The notes under the pieces were generated by a model that worked only from the letters and a program-made list of their open reading frames with translations, was not told the DNA's origin and made no database searches. This document shows positions 1 to 9,383 of a DNA stretch of 64,000 nt, in pieces. The position numbers and the translations under genes were made by a program. The stretch spans positions 744,001-808,000 of the forward strand of contig NZ_PEFE01000001.1 of NCBI RefSeq assembly GCF_002754315.1, written 5' to 3'. The stretch comes from Flavobacterium sp. 11 (GTDB lineage Bacteria; Bacteroidota; Bacteroidia; Flavobacteriales; Flavobacteriaceae). Every line of letters starts with the position of its first letter. Position 1 is the first letter of the stretch.

Positions 1-2245
1 AACTGATAGATTAGGCTATCAAAATATAACCAGTGCAGCAGAATTGAATGCTGGATTAAGCGTTGCTCCAGGAAATGACCCTAACAACAGTAATTACATC
101 AGTAATGTAAATACAGATTGGCAAGATGCCGCTTATGAAACTGGAATTATCGAGAATCATTCGTTAGCATTTAATGGTGGTACAGAAGATTTAGCCTATA
201 ATATGAATATGGATTATTTCAAAAACAGCAGTTATATCAAATCTCCTCAAGATTACGAAAGACTATCCATGAATTTGAATTTGAATGGTAAAAAAGGAAA
301 ATTCAAATACGGTACAAAAATAGGATTCACACAATCTGACAAAGAAAACTTTAACAGTTATGTAGGGGAAACTGCTATTGCAGCTTTGTTAGGTGCTATT
401 CCAACGATGCCAGTATACGATGAAAATAGATTAGGTGGTTACGGAGGTACTGATAATTTAACTCAAAGAGCCATTTCGCTTAACGTTATAGGATTCAACA
501 ACTTAATCGAAAACAACGGAAAAAGAAACCGTTTCATTGGGAACATTTGGGGAGAATATGAAATCGTAAAAGGATTAAAATATAAACTAGACGCCAGTTT
601 TGACAGATTAGATTATCAAAACAGAAAATTTGTTCCGCAAAGTGACTTAGGATGGTATTATATTACAACCAAAGAAGAAGCATCTCTAGATGTATCAACT
701 GGTAATGAAACTAAAACGTTTCTTAACAACCTACTAACCTACTCATTAGACATTAACAAACATAAATTTGATGCTTTAGCGGGTTGGGTACAAGAAAGAA
801 AAGACTATTACAACCACTGGTCAAGAGGTGTAGGATATGATTTTGGTGAAATCAGCAAATTGCAATATGCTGATGATAACAGTACAGGCGAGTCTAACAC
901 TACTATTACTGGTACATCATACATAAGCCGTATCAATTACTCATTTGATGATCGTTATTTGTTTCAAGCCAACTTTAGACAAGATAAATCGTCGCTTTTT
1001 AGTGAAAAATACAACACGACAAATGCGTACTCTTTCTCAGGAGCTTGGAAATTAAGCAACGAAAAATTCATTCACTTACCTGAATGGGTAAACACAATCA
1101 AACTAAGAGGTAGTTATGGTAAATTAGGAAACAACACAATTCCAGCCTATTTCTTTGCCACAACAATCAATAGCTTTGCTGGTTACAATTTTAATAACGA
1201 ATTGGCTCCAGGAACAACAGTTGTCGCTTCTTTAGATCCAAATGTACGATGGGAAGATAATAAAACAACAGACGTAGCAGTTGAGCTTGGATTGTTTAAT
1301 AATGCTTTACAGTTTACAGCAGAGTATTTTGTAAAAAACTCTTCTAATTTATTAGTTGGTGTTCCATTACCTTTTTCTACTGGAGCTTTCCCTGCAAGTA
1401 TTACTACTAATGCCGGTGCAATGAGAAACAAAGGATTTGAATTTTCTGCATCCTATAACAACAATAATAACGCCTTCAAATACAGCATATCTGCTAATTT
1501 AGGAACGTTGAAAAATGAAGTATTGCAAATTGGTATCAACGGAAATCCAATCTATGGTGCTGCTTCAAAAACAGAAGTTGGTCGATCTATGGGTGAAATT
1601 TATGCCTACGAGACAGATGGAATTTTCCAAAACGCTGCTGAACTTGCTGCTGCTCCAACGCAAACTAATGCTGGAGTTGGAGATATTAAATTCAAAGATA
1701 TCAATGGTGACGGAATGATTAGTGATCTTGACAGAACCTTTCAAGGAGTTACAATTCCAAAATACAGTTACGGAATGAACCTTAGCGGTTCTTACAAAAA
1801 CTGGGACATCTCTATGTTTTGGCAAGGTGCCGGAGGAAACAAAGTTTTCAATAGCATATACCGTAATTTAATGGCGGGACAATATGGTAACCACAGCACT
1901 GATATGCTTAACTACTGGACACCTACAAATACGAATACAAATGTTCCTCGTCCAATTATTGGTGACCCGAATGCCAACGGAAGAGATTCAAACCGATTCA
2001 TAGAAGATGGAGATTACATAAAACTGCAAACTATGGAAATTGGATATGAAATTCCAGTTCCGACTACCAGTTTTATTCAAAAAGCAAAATTGTTTGTAAA
2101 CGGGCAAAACCTATTAATTATCAGTAAATATAGAGGAAGCGATCCTGATTTTAATAGCAACGACGGATCCTTCTCAAGAGGATATGACGGAGGTTCTTTC
2201 CCTAATCCTAGAACGATTTCTTTAGGACTTGAAGTGAATTTTTAA
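1..2245 (+). CDS. SusC/RagA-family TonB-linked outer membrane transporter (5' end outside the window)
   Basis: The reading frame is open from the first bases of the window, so this is the C-terminal part (about 747 residues) of a SusC-like protein normally near 1000 residues long. The signal peptide, carboxypeptidase-like domain and plug lie upstream of the window. What is visible is the beta-barrel: alternating aromatic-rich strands, a calcium-binding-like DINGDG segment near nucleotide 1700, and the family-typical ending NPRTISLGLEVNF with a C-terminal phenylalanine. SusC proteins import oligosaccharides across the outer membrane with energy from TonB. The stop is 29 bp before a susD homologue, and glycosidases for arabinan follow, so the inferred substrate is arabino-oligosaccharide. 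Family assignment is firm; substrate is inference from context. Confidence 0.95.
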   Translation, partial: TDRLGYQNITSAAELNAGLSVAPGNDPNNSNYISNVNTDWQDAAYETGIIENHSLAFNGGTEDLAYNMNMDYFKNSSYIKSPQDYERLSMNLNLNGKKGKFKYGTKIGFTQSDKENFNSYVGETAIAALLGAIPTMPVYDENRLGGYGGTDNLTQRAISLNVIGFNNLIENNGKRNRFIGNIWGEYEIVKGLKYKLDASFDRLDYQNRKFVPQSDLGWYYITTKEEASLDVSTGNETKTFLNNLLTYSLDINKHKFDALAGWVQERKDYYNHWSRGVGYDFGEISKLQYADDNSTGESNTTITGTSYISRINYSFDDRYLFQANFRQDKSSLFSEKYNTTNAYSFSGAWKLSNEKFIHLPEWVNTIKLRGSYGKLGNNTIPAYFFATTINSFAGYNFNNELAPGTTVVASLDPNVRWEDNKTTDVAVELGLFNNALQFTAEYFVKNSSNLLVGVPLPFSTGAFPASITTNAGAMRNKGFEFSASYNNNNNAFKYSISANLGTLKNEVLQIGINGNPIYGAASKTEVGRSMGEIYAYETDGIFQNAAELAAAPTQTNAGVGDIKFKDINGDGMISDLDRTFQGVTIPKYSYGMNLSGSYKNWDISMFWQGAGGNKVFNSIYRNLMAGQYGNHSTDMLNYWTPTNTNTNVPRPIIGDPNANGRDSNRFIEDGDYIKLQTMEIGYEIPVPTTSFIQKAKLFVNGQNLLIISKYRGSDPDFNSNDGSFSRGYDGGSFPNPRTISLGLEVNF

Positions 2246-2274
2246 AATTAGCAAACCAATTAAAACGAATCAAA

Positions 2275-3837
2275 ATGAAATATAAAATATTTAATTATCT
2301 GGCTGGTTTCTTATCACTTGCAGTGGTAACAACAAGCTGTGTCAACGATGAAGATTTAATTCAACTTGACCCAAATAATGACGCTGCAGATTCATTCTGG
2401 AAAACAGATGAGGACGCTATAAAAGGGGTAAATGCAGCTTATGGCAGCTTATTGACCGATGGTACATACATGAGAAGTACTCCTTTATTGTTAGATTTAA
2501 AAGGAGATGATACCAGAAGTAACAGTCCATGGGGAGCGATGTACAATGTAGGTCGTTTTAACTCAAATGTGTCGGATGCAGCAATTTATGGTTGGGCTTA
2601 TGAAACCTACTATCAAGGTATTTACCGCGCCAATCAAGTACTTACCAACGTACCTAATATCGCTATCACTGATACTGCTCTTAAAAACAGAATTCTTGGT
2701 CAGGCTTATTTTTTAAGAGGATTGTATTTGTTTCATGCCGTAAACATGTTTCAAAACGTACCGCTTCCTACTGAAATTGCCGCTTTCTATCCACAAAAAA
2801 CAAACCAAGAAGGTTGGGCACAAGTTATTGCAGATTTTAAAGCTGCCGCAGAATTGCTTCCGGCATCATACAGTAATATTTCTGGTTTAGATGCAGGTCA
2901 AAAAGGACGAGCCACGAAAGGAGCTGCTCTAGGATATTTAGGAAAAGCATACTTGTTTACCAAAGATTTCCCAAATGCAAAAATCGCTTTCAAACAAGTT
3001 ATCGATTTAGGTGTTTATGCTTTAGTGCCTAATTACCGTGATAACTTTACAGACACAAACGAAAACAATTCAGAGTCATTGTTTGAAGTACAATTCAGCA
3101 GAGATGCAGGTGGAGTTGATTTAGGTTGGGGTGGTGCTCCGGCTTCCGGATGGGGGAAAACATCAGCAAGAGCTATTACTTACGGACCTAGAGCTTTTGG
3201 ATGGACTGACGTACAACCAACATGGGCATTATTCAATGAATACCATGATGAAAAAACTACTGCAAACACGACAGACCCACGTTTAGACGCTACTATTTTC
3301 TATAACAAACCAGGTGGAATGCAACTTTACGGACAAAACTTCGCTACTTTTTACGCAGCCAATCCGGGAGATTTGAATGACTTGTTTTGCAGAAAATACC
3401 AAAATTCTGATGGAAATTATGCAAATGAATACGACTGGCGTTCTGGTATAAACGAACGTTTATTGAGATATGCTGATGTATTGTTAATGTATGCTGAATG
3501 TTTAAATGAAACTGGCGATACTCCGGGTGCTTACACTTATATTCAAATGGTAAGAAGCAGAGTTGGTTTACCTAATTTAGCTACAGCAAAACCAGGACTA
3601 AGCCAAATTGCAATGAGAGAGCAAATTGGACACGAAAGATTCTTAGAATTCCCACTGGAAGGACACCGTTTTGACGATATTCGTCGTTGGGGATGGTTAC
3701 AAGATCCCGCAAAATTAGCTTGGTTAAAAACACGAGATGTAGAATTCAACTCCTACGCAGCAGGAAGAGAATTTTTCCCAATACCACAATTGGAAATGGA
3801 TAACAATCCAGGAACAATTCAAAACAGTGGCTATTAA
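2275..3837 (+). CDS. SusD/RagB-family nutrient-binding outer membrane lipoprotein
   Basis: A 520-residue protein with a lipoprotein signal peptide ending in TTSC, which makes Cys22 the lipidated residue. The N-terminal WKTDEDAIKGVNAAYGSL stretch and the C-terminal RRWGW and FFPIPQLEMDNNPG segments are hallmarks of the SusD TPR-like fold. SusD proteins form a lid on the SusC barrel at the cell surface and bind glycan. It lies 29 bp after the susC homologue and is surely cotranscribed with it. A hairpin follows the stop, which may limit read-through into the glycosidase genes. The substrate, arabinan, is inferred from the downstream enzymes. Confidence 0.96.
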   Translation: MKYKIFNYLAGFLSLAVVTTSCVNDEDLIQLDPNNDAADSFWKTDEDAIKGVNAAYGSLLTDGTYMRSTPLLLDLKGDDTRSNSPWGAMYNVGRFNSNVSDAAIYGWAYETYYQGIYRANQVLTNVPNIAITDTALKNRILGQAYFLRGLYLFHAVNMFQNVPLPTEIAAFYPQKTNQEGWAQVIADFKAAAELLPASYSNISGLDAGQKGRATKGAALGYLGKAYLFTKDFPNAKIAFKQVIDLGVYALVPNYRDNFTDTNENNSESLFEVQFSRDAGGVDLGWGGAPASGWGKTSARAITYGPRAFGWTDVQPTWALFNEYHDEKTTANTTDPRLDATIFYNKPGGMQLYGQNFATFYAANPGDLNDLFCRKYQNSDGNYANEYDWRSGINERLLRYADVLLMYAECLNETGDTPGAYTYIQMVRSRVGLPNLATAKPGLSQIAMREQIGHERFLEFPLEGHRFDDIRRWGWLQDPAKLAWLKTRDVEFNSYAAGREFFPIPQLEMDNNPGTIQNSGY

Positions 3838-3868
3838 TATTTATTTGATTTAGTTAGAATTTTAATGT

Positions 3869-3906
3869 CATGTGGTAAGCTTAACAAAGGCTTACCATGT
3901 GATTTT
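3869..3906 (+). terminator. Hairpin after susD (partial terminator or attenuator)
   Basis: GGTAAGC at 3874-3880 pairs with GCTTACC at 3890-3896, and flanking bases extend the stem with wobble pairs. A short T-rich run follows. Its position between susCD and the first glycosidase fits a leaky terminator that makes transport genes more abundant than enzyme genes; that role is inferred. Confidence 0.5.
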
Positions 3907-3922
3907 ATAACTTAAAAAGAAC

Positions 3923-5470
3923 ATGAAAAAAACCCTATTAATCTTATTTATTTTTACTTTTTGTAGTCAAGCTATTGTTGCACAAAAAGAAACAACAGTA
4001 CTTACTTTAAAAAATAGTAATGATGGACCAACTATCAGTAAACATATCTACGGACATTTTGCTGAGCATTTAGGAAAATGTATTTACGGTGGTTTTTTTG
4101 TTGGTGAAAAAAGTTCTATTCCAAATACAAAAGGAGTTCGTAACGATATTATTACTGCCTTAAAAGAATTAAAAATACCAAATTTAAGATGGCCTGGAGG
4201 TTGTTTTGCGGATACTTACCACTGGAAAGATGGTATTGGACCCAAAGAAGACCGACCAAGTATTGTAAACCGTTGGTGGGGAGGAACTACTGAAGACAAC
4301 AGTTTTGGAACACATGATTTTTTAAATTTATGTGAAGTATTGGGTACAGAACCATACTTGGCCAGCAATGTTGGTAGTGGAACCGTTCAGGAACTGGAGC
4401 AATGGGTACAATATGTAAACCATGACGGCGGTAGTCCAATGTCTGAGCTTAGAAAAAAGAATGATCGCGAAAAACCATGGGGTGTTACTTTTTGGGGAGT
4501 AGGAAATGAAATGTGGGGATGTGGTGGAAATATGACTCCGGAATATTATGCGAACCTTTACAAACAATATGCTACGTTCATGACCGATTGGTCTAATAAC
4601 GATAAACTTTTCCGAATCGCTTCAGGAGCAAATGTTGCTGATTACCACTGGACCGAAGTTTTAATGCGTGATATTCCTAAAAGTTTAATTGAAGGCGTTG
4701 CGCTTCACTCCTACTCTTTTGTAAAATGGGAAAAGAAAGGCTCTTCAACTAAATTTAATGAGGAACAATATTTTGCAACTATGCAAACTGCACTTAAAAT
4801 GGAAGAATTAGTGACTAAACATTCTGACATCATGGATAAATATGATCCAGAAAATAAAGTGGCACTTATTGTTGACGAATGGGGCGGATGGTATGATGTA
4901 GAAGAAGGTACAAATCCTGGGTTTCTATACCAACAAAACACCATGAGAGATGCTATGATTGCCGGTACAACATTAAACATTTTTAACAATCATTCTAAAA
5001 GAGTGAAAATGGCAAACCTTGCTCAAACCGTAAATGTTTTGCAAGCTGTTATTTTAACAGAGAATGAAAAAATGTTGCTTACGCCAACGTATCACGTTAT
5101 GAAAATGTACACTGTACATCACGATGCGCAATTATTGCCAATGACAATTAATTCTCCGTCATACACCTATAACGGTGAAAAACTTCCTGCTTTATCCGCT
5201 TCGGCATCCAAAGATAAAAACGGATTAATTCATATTTCATTGGTAAATATAGATTCTAAAAAAGACCACAAAATAGAAATTGACATGCAGGAACTTGGAA
5301 TTAAAAATGTTACCGGAACTATTCTGGCATCACCAAAATTACAAGACCACAACACATTTGATAACCCATCAAAAATCAAACCTGCCGTTTTCAAAGGTTT
5401 TGAAACAAAAAAGGGTAAACTGGAAATTACAATCCCTGCATTTACTGTAGTGGTTTTAGAAACCAAATAA
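3923..5470 (+). CDS. Secreted GH51 alpha-L-arabinofuranosidase (short form)
   Basis: A 515-residue protein with an N-terminal signal peptide ending near AIVAQ, so it acts in the periplasm or beyond. The GH51 catalytic acid/base is visible as Glu196 in VGNEMWG and the nucleophile as Glu319 in VDEWGGW. The (beta/alpha)8 barrel spans roughly residues 35-390, followed by the C-terminal beta-sandwich typical of GH51. Known members release terminal alpha-L-arabinofuranosyl residues from arabinan side chains or arabino-oligosaccharides. It starts a run of five further glycosidase genes. A second, longer GH51 protein is encoded at 11437, so the two probably differ in linkage or chain length preference. 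Confidence 0.95.
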   Translation: MKKTLLILFIFTFCSQAIVAQKETTVLTLKNSNDGPTISKHIYGHFAEHLGKCIYGGFFVGEKSSIPNTKGVRNDIITALKELKIPNLRWPGGCFADTYHWKDGIGPKEDRPSIVNRWWGGTTEDNSFGTHDFLNLCEVLGTEPYLASNVGSGTVQELEQWVQYVNHDGGSPMSELRKKNDREKPWGVTFWGVGNEMWGCGGNMTPEYYANLYKQYATFMTDWSNNDKLFRIASGANVADYHWTEVLMRDIPKSLIEGVALHSYSFVKWEKKGSSTKFNEEQYFATMQTALKMEELVTKHSDIMDKYDPENKVALIVDEWGGWYDVEEGTNPGFLYQQNTMRDAMIAGTTLNIFNNHSKRVKMANLAQTVNVLQAVILTENEKMLLTPTYHVMKMYTVHHDAQLLPMTINSPSYTYNGEKLPALSASASKDKNGLIHISLVNIDSKKDHKIEIDMQELGIKNVTGTILASPKLQDHNTFDNPSKIKPAVFKGFETKKGKLEITIPAFTVVVLETK

Positions 5471-5482
5471 AAAAACATAATA

Positions 5483-7102
5483 ATGAAAAATTCAAAATTC
5501 CTTTCAACATTAGTTTTGTATCTGACGCCTTTCTTAATCGTTGCTTCTATTAGCAGTTGTTCTGGCGATGATCCAGCTTCAGATCCTGTAGCAACGCCGA
5601 CGCCAACACCGACTCCGACGCCAACACCGACTGCTTTTGCCGGACCAACGTATTCAGACAATTACACCTCTATTTCCTCTTGGAATAGTCGTTCTCAATG
5701 GAATTTGGCAAACGTACATGATCCTTCTGTTGAAAAGTGTGGCGAATATTATTATATGTATCAAACCGATGCTTCCTATGGAAATGCGCATGAAGGACAC
5801 GGTCATTTCCCATACAGACGATCCAAAGATCTTATCACTTGGGAACACATGGGATCAGCAATGACACAAGCGCCAGCTTGGGTAAAAGATTCCTTGAACA
5901 ACAAAAGAGCCCGAATGGTTCCGGCTTTACCGCCTATTACAAATCCTCGTTATGGTTATTGGGCGCCTTACATCAAAAAAGTAGGGTCTAAATACAGAAT
6001 GTATTACAGTATTGTAGTAGACGAACCAATTATTGGTGCCGATTTCACCTATTCATGGTCAGAAAGAGCCTTTATTGGACTAGCAGAATCTGATGATTTA
6101 GCAACTAATGTTTGGGTAGATAAAGGAATGGTCGTTTGCTCTGAGCCAGATGGTTTAAAACCGTATTCCTTTACAGGCACTAGAAATTGGGAAAATGCAT
6201 ATTTTCAATTCAATGCTATCGATCCTACTTTTACCATTACTCCACAAGGAGAACATTATTTAATCTACGGTTCTTGGCATTCTGGTATTGCAGCATTAAA
6301 GTTAAATCCAACAACCGGAAAACCCGATCAATTAAAAACATTAAGTGATTACGGAACCCGCATTGCAAAACGAGGAAATAGCCGTTGGCAAGCTTCCGAA
6401 GGTCCAGAAATCATTTATAATGAAACGACTGGCTATTATTATTTATTTCTAGCTTATGACGAATTATCCGTTGCATATAACACGCGCGTTGCCCGTTCCA
6501 AAAACATAATGGGTCCTTACATAGGGATCAACGGAGGGGATGTCACTAATGGAGCAGATTGTTGGCCTATGCTGACACATCCTTATTCCTTTAACAACCA
6601 TACCGGATGGGTTGGTTTTTCTCACTGTTCTGTTTTTCAAAATCCAGATACCAAAGAATGGTTTTACTCCTCACAAGCCCGTTTACCGGAAAATGTACCC
6701 GGGATTAATGCGTCCAATGCTTTAATGATGGGACATGTTCGCGCCATTCAATGGACGGAAGACGGCTGGCCGGTAATCGCTCCGGAGCGTTATGCAGGAG
6801 TACCTAAAACGGCTATTACTGAAACTTCATTTATAGGATCTTGGGAACAAATCACAATGAATTATCAATACAAAACGATTCAAAAATCGGTTACTATATT
6901 CTTAACCGCAGATAAAAAAGTAAGCGGCGGCGTGACAGGAACTTGGTCGTATGACAGCGCCAAAGAAGTGCTTACCGTAAATGGCAATCAATGCAAAGTC
7001 AGCGATGCTTGGGATTGGGAAGCCATTCCTAGAAAAGTGACCCTGACCTATTCTGGATTTACTACCGGTGGACAACCCGTTTGGGCTAAAAAAATAAATT
7101 AA
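5483..7102 (+). CDS. GH43 endo-arabinanase-like lipoprotein with C-terminal beta domain
   Basis: A 539-residue lipoprotein: the signal peptide ends at Cys26 (SISSC) and is followed by SGDD, an acidic motif of the kind that directs lipoproteins to the flavobacterial cell surface. A flexible Thr-Pro linker (residues about 37-50) precedes the five-bladed propeller. GH43 catalytic residues are visible: Asp80 in VHDPSV, the Asp of NAIDPTF, and the Glu of SEGPEII. The last about 95 residues (GSWEQITMNY onward) form a separate beta domain as found at the C-terminus of extracellular endo-1,5-alpha-L-arabinanases. It starts 12 bp after the GH51 stop. Likely role: surface cleavage of arabinan backbone for import by SusCD. 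The family is certain and endo-action is probable. Confidence 0.93.
   Translation: MKNSKFLSTLVLYLTPFLIVASISSCSGDDPASDPVATPTPTPTPTPTPTAFAGPTYSDNYTSISSWNSRSQWNLANVHDPSVEKCGEYYYMYQTDASYGNAHEGHGHFPYRRSKDLITWEHMGSAMTQAPAWVKDSLNNKRARMVPALPPITNPRYGYWAPYIKKVGSKYRMYYSIVVDEPIIGADFTYSWSERAFIGLAESDDLATNVWVDKGMVVCSEPDGLKPYSFTGTRNWENAYFQFNAIDPTFTITPQGEHYLIYGSWHSGIAALKLNPTTGKPDQLKTLSDYGTRIAKRGNSRWQASEGPEIIYNETTGYYYLFLAYDELSVAYNTRVARSKNIMGPYIGINGGDVTNGADCWPMLTHPYSFNNHTGWVGFSHCSVFQNPDTKEWFYSSQARLPENVPGINASNALMMGHVRAIQWTEDGWPVIAPERYAGVPKTAITETSFIGSWEQITMNYQYKTIQKSVTIFLTADKKVSGGVTGTWSYDSAKEVLTVNGNQCKVSDAWDWEAIPRKVTLTYSGFTTGGQPVWAKKIN
5592..5634 (+). repeat. Thr-Pro linker tandem repeat in the GH43 lipoprotein gene
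   Basis: About 2.3 copies of the 18-base unit ACGCCAACACCGACTCCG encode an alternating Thr-Pro linker between the lipid anchor and the catalytic domain. The repeat is GC-richer than its surroundings and could change length by slippage. Confidence 0.85.
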
Positions 7103-7116
7103 TTTTCACTAAAAAC

Positions 7117-7148
7117 AGCTGTCTTTTTAATGATACAAAAAGGCAGCT
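7117..7148 (+). terminator. Hairpin between two GH43 genes
   Basis: A 12-bp stem pairs 7117-7128 with 7137-7148 (AGCTGTCTTTTT against AAAAAGGCAGCT, one G-U pair). There is no strong T-run after it, so it may stabilise or process the mRNA rather than terminate transcription. Confidence 0.45.
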
Positions 7149-7193
7149 ATTACAAATAAAGCGCCCTTTTCATTCTTTTACAGAAAAATCAAA

Positions 7194-8189
7194 ATGAAAA
7201 ATACAATTACAACCCTATTGCTTCTGGCATTTCTTTCCTCTTGTAAAACTATAAAAACAGAAAGTGTTACGGCTTCCGCCAATGATGGAAATCCGAGTCA
7301 ATCCATTCAAATCAATAACCCAATCATCAAAGACAAATACACAGGAGATCCAGCAGCTTTGGTGTATAAAGACAAAGTCTATCTCTATGCCGGTCATGAT
7401 GAAGCGCCAAATGATTTCAATTTTTATAAAATGAATGAATGGCTGGTATATTCCTCATCAGATATGGTGAACTGGCAAGAACATCCGGTTCCGCTAAAAG
7501 TAACCGATTTTACTTGGGCTAAATCCGATGCTTGGGCTGCTCAAGTCATTGAACGCAACGGAAAATTCTATTGGTATGTTACTGTTGAACATGGAACGAT
7601 TCCAGGAAAATCAATTGGAGTGGCTGTCGCTGACAGTCCAACAGGTCCTTTCAAAGATGCGTTAGGAAAAGCCATTATTACTAATGACATGACAACCAAA
7701 ACCAATATTAGTTGGGACGATATTGACCCAACTGTTATGATAGACAATGACGGCCAGGCCTATTTATTCTGGGGAAATACTGTTTGTCATTACGCCAAAT
7801 TAAAAGCAAACATGGTAGAACTTGATGGACCAATACAAACCATTTCCTTACCAAATTTCACCGAAGCGCCTTGGATTCACAAAAAAAAGGATTGGTATTA
7901 TCTATCGTATGCGTATCAGTTTCCTGAAAAAATCGCTTATGCTATGAGTAAATCTATCAACGGGCCATGGGAATACAAAGGAATTCTGAATGAAATAGCT
8001 GGAAACTCGAATACCAACCATCAATCGATTATTGAGTTCAAGGGAAAAGATTATTTCATTTATCACAATGGCGCAACTCAACCCAACGGTGGTAGTTTCA
8101 GAAGATCAGTGTGCATAGACCGTCTATATTACAATGAAGATGGAACGCTGAAACGTGTAATTATGACTACGGAAGGTATTCAAAAATAA
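7194..8189 (+). CDS. GH43 family lipoprotein (arabinofuranosidase-like)
   Basis: A 331-residue GH43 protein. The short signal peptide ends at Cys17 (FLSSC), giving a lipoprotein. The propeller begins at residue about 45. Catalytic residues visible are the Asp in TGDPAALV, the Asp in DDIDPTVMID and the Glu in FTEAPWIHK. GH43 enzymes of this shape act on arabinan, arabinoxylan or xylo-oligosaccharides; next to two other GH43 and two GH51 genes, debranching of arabinan or hydrolysis of short arabino-oligosaccharides is the best guess. It has no C-terminal domain beyond the propeller, in contrast to the protein encoded at 5483. Exact specificity cannot be read from sequence. Confidence 0.92.
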   Translation: MKNTITTLLLLAFLSSCKTIKTESVTASANDGNPSQSIQINNPIIKDKYTGDPAALVYKDKVYLYAGHDEAPNDFNFYKMNEWLVYSSSDMVNWQEHPVPLKVTDFTWAKSDAWAAQVIERNGKFYWYVTVEHGTIPGKSIGVAVADSPTGPFKDALGKAIITNDMTTKTNISWDDIDPTVMIDNDGQAYLFWGNTVCHYAKLKANMVELDGPIQTISLPNFTEAPWIHKKKDWYYLSYAYQFPEKIAYAMSKSINGPWEYKGILNEIAGNSNTNHQSIIEFKGKDYFIYHNGATQPNGGSFRRSVCIDRLYYNEDGTLKRVIMTTEGIQK

Positions 8190-8229
8190 GCACATTACAG
8201 GAAATAGCTTTAAACACAAACGATTAATA

Positions 8230-8360
8230 AAACCATTTAAACTTATATTTTCTTAAGTGGTTTAAAAATTTGAACCGTATAAGATGAAATTAAAAACAGT
8301 TCAAAAAATACACAATATCGAAAACTTATATTTTCTTAAATGACTTATATGGTTTAAAAA
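8230..8360 (+). repeat. Imperfect direct repeats with hairpin potential between GH43 genes
   Basis: AACTTATATTTTCTTAA occurs at 8239 and again at 8322, each time followed by a GGTTTAAAAA block; the second copy has an extra 8 bp (ACTTATAT). The first copy also forms a quasi-palindrome, AAACCATTTAA (8230-8240) with TTAAGTGGTTT (8253-8263). Function unknown; possibly regulatory or mRNA-processing. Confidence 0.6.
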
Positions 8361-8375
8361 ATAAAAAAATTAAGC

Positions 8376-9362
8376 ATGAAATTATATCAAAAAATACAAC
8401 CATTACTTCTCTTACTAATCATGACGGCTTCCGCTTGGGCGCAAGACATTACCGTTCACGACCCTGTAATGATTAAGCAAAAAGACACCTACTATTTATA
8501 CTGCACCGGAAAAGGAATCAGCGTTTTTAGTTCCAAAGATTTAAAAAACTGGCAGCCGGAACCCGCTATTTTCAAAGAAAAACCGGTTTGGATAGATAAA
8601 GTAGTGCCTAATTTCGACAACCATATTTGGGCGCCGGATGTTTCTTTTCACAACAATACCTATTATTTGTATTATTCGGTTTCTGCTTTCGCAAAAAATA
8701 CTTCGGCAATCGCATTAGCAACCAATACAACTTTGGACCCAAAAGACCCCGCATATAAATGGGTCGATCACGGAATTGTTATTCAATCAGTTCCAAATCG
8801 TGATTTATGGAATGCCATAGATCCCAATTTAACTTTTGATGACAACAACACGCCTTGGTTGGCATTTGGTTCGTTTTGGAATGGTTTGAAAATGGTAAAA
8901 TTAAATCCCGATTTAAAATCAGTGGCACAACCAGAAGAATGGTCCACCATTTCAAAACGCAAAAGAACTTTCGAATTAGCAGATACTGATCCGGGAGATG
9001 GCGCACTTGAAGCTCCGTTTATTTTCAAAAAGAACGGATATTATTATCAATTTCTTTCTTGGGATTTGTGTTGCCGAGGTGAAAAAAGTACCTACAAAGT
9101 AGTCGTAGGAAGATCTAAAACTATTACCGGTCCTTATGTGGATAAAGACGGAAAATCATTAAACGAAGGCGGCGGAACACTTCTTATTCAAGGAAACGAA
9201 AACTGGTTCGGAGCAGGACACAACAGCGCTTATACTTTTGACGGGAAAGATTACATCATTTTTCATGCGTACGATTCCAAGCAAAAAGGGAGACCTGTTT
9301 TAAAAATAAAACAAATGCAATGGGATGCTGATTTATGGCCTGTTGTAGCACCACTGAATTAA
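8376..9362 (+). CDS. GH43 arabinan endo-1,5-alpha-L-arabinosidase
   Basis: A 328-residue protein with a signal peptide cleaved after SAWAQ. It is almost only the five-bladed propeller. Catalytic residues: Asp in VHDPVMI, Asp in NAIDPNL and Glu in GALEAPF. The segments GSFWNGLKMVKL, FLSWDLCCRG and GPYVDKDG are typical of the endo-1,5-alpha-L-arabinanase group of GH43. It probably cuts imported or surface arabinan into short oligosaccharides in the periplasm. The preceding 186-bp gap holds direct repeats. It starts the block with GH127 (21 bp downstream) and GH51. Confidence 0.94.
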   Translation: MKLYQKIQPLLLLLIMTASAWAQDITVHDPVMIKQKDTYYLYCTGKGISVFSSKDLKNWQPEPAIFKEKPVWIDKVVPNFDNHIWAPDVSFHNNTYYLYYSVSAFAKNTSAIALATNTTLDPKDPAYKWVDHGIVIQSVPNRDLWNAIDPNLTFDDNNTPWLAFGSFWNGLKMVKLNPDLKSVAQPEEWSTISKRKRTFELADTDPGDGALEAPFIFKKNGYYYQFLSWDLCCRGEKSTYKVVVGRSKTITGPYVDKDGKSLNEGGGTLLIQGNENWFGAGHNSAYTFDGKDYIIFHAYDSKQKGRPVLKIKQMQWDADLWPVVAPLN

Positions 9363-9383
9363 AAACAGATTAATAGTAGGGAA

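Noticed and set aside
4328-4567. Minus-strand frames inside the GH51 and other glycosidase genes
   Set aside because: Antisense shadows of strongly supported coding genes.
5592-5634. Possible CRISPR or minisatellite
   Set aside because: In-frame coding repeat for a Thr-Pro linker; no CRISPR array or cas gene was seen anywhere in the window.
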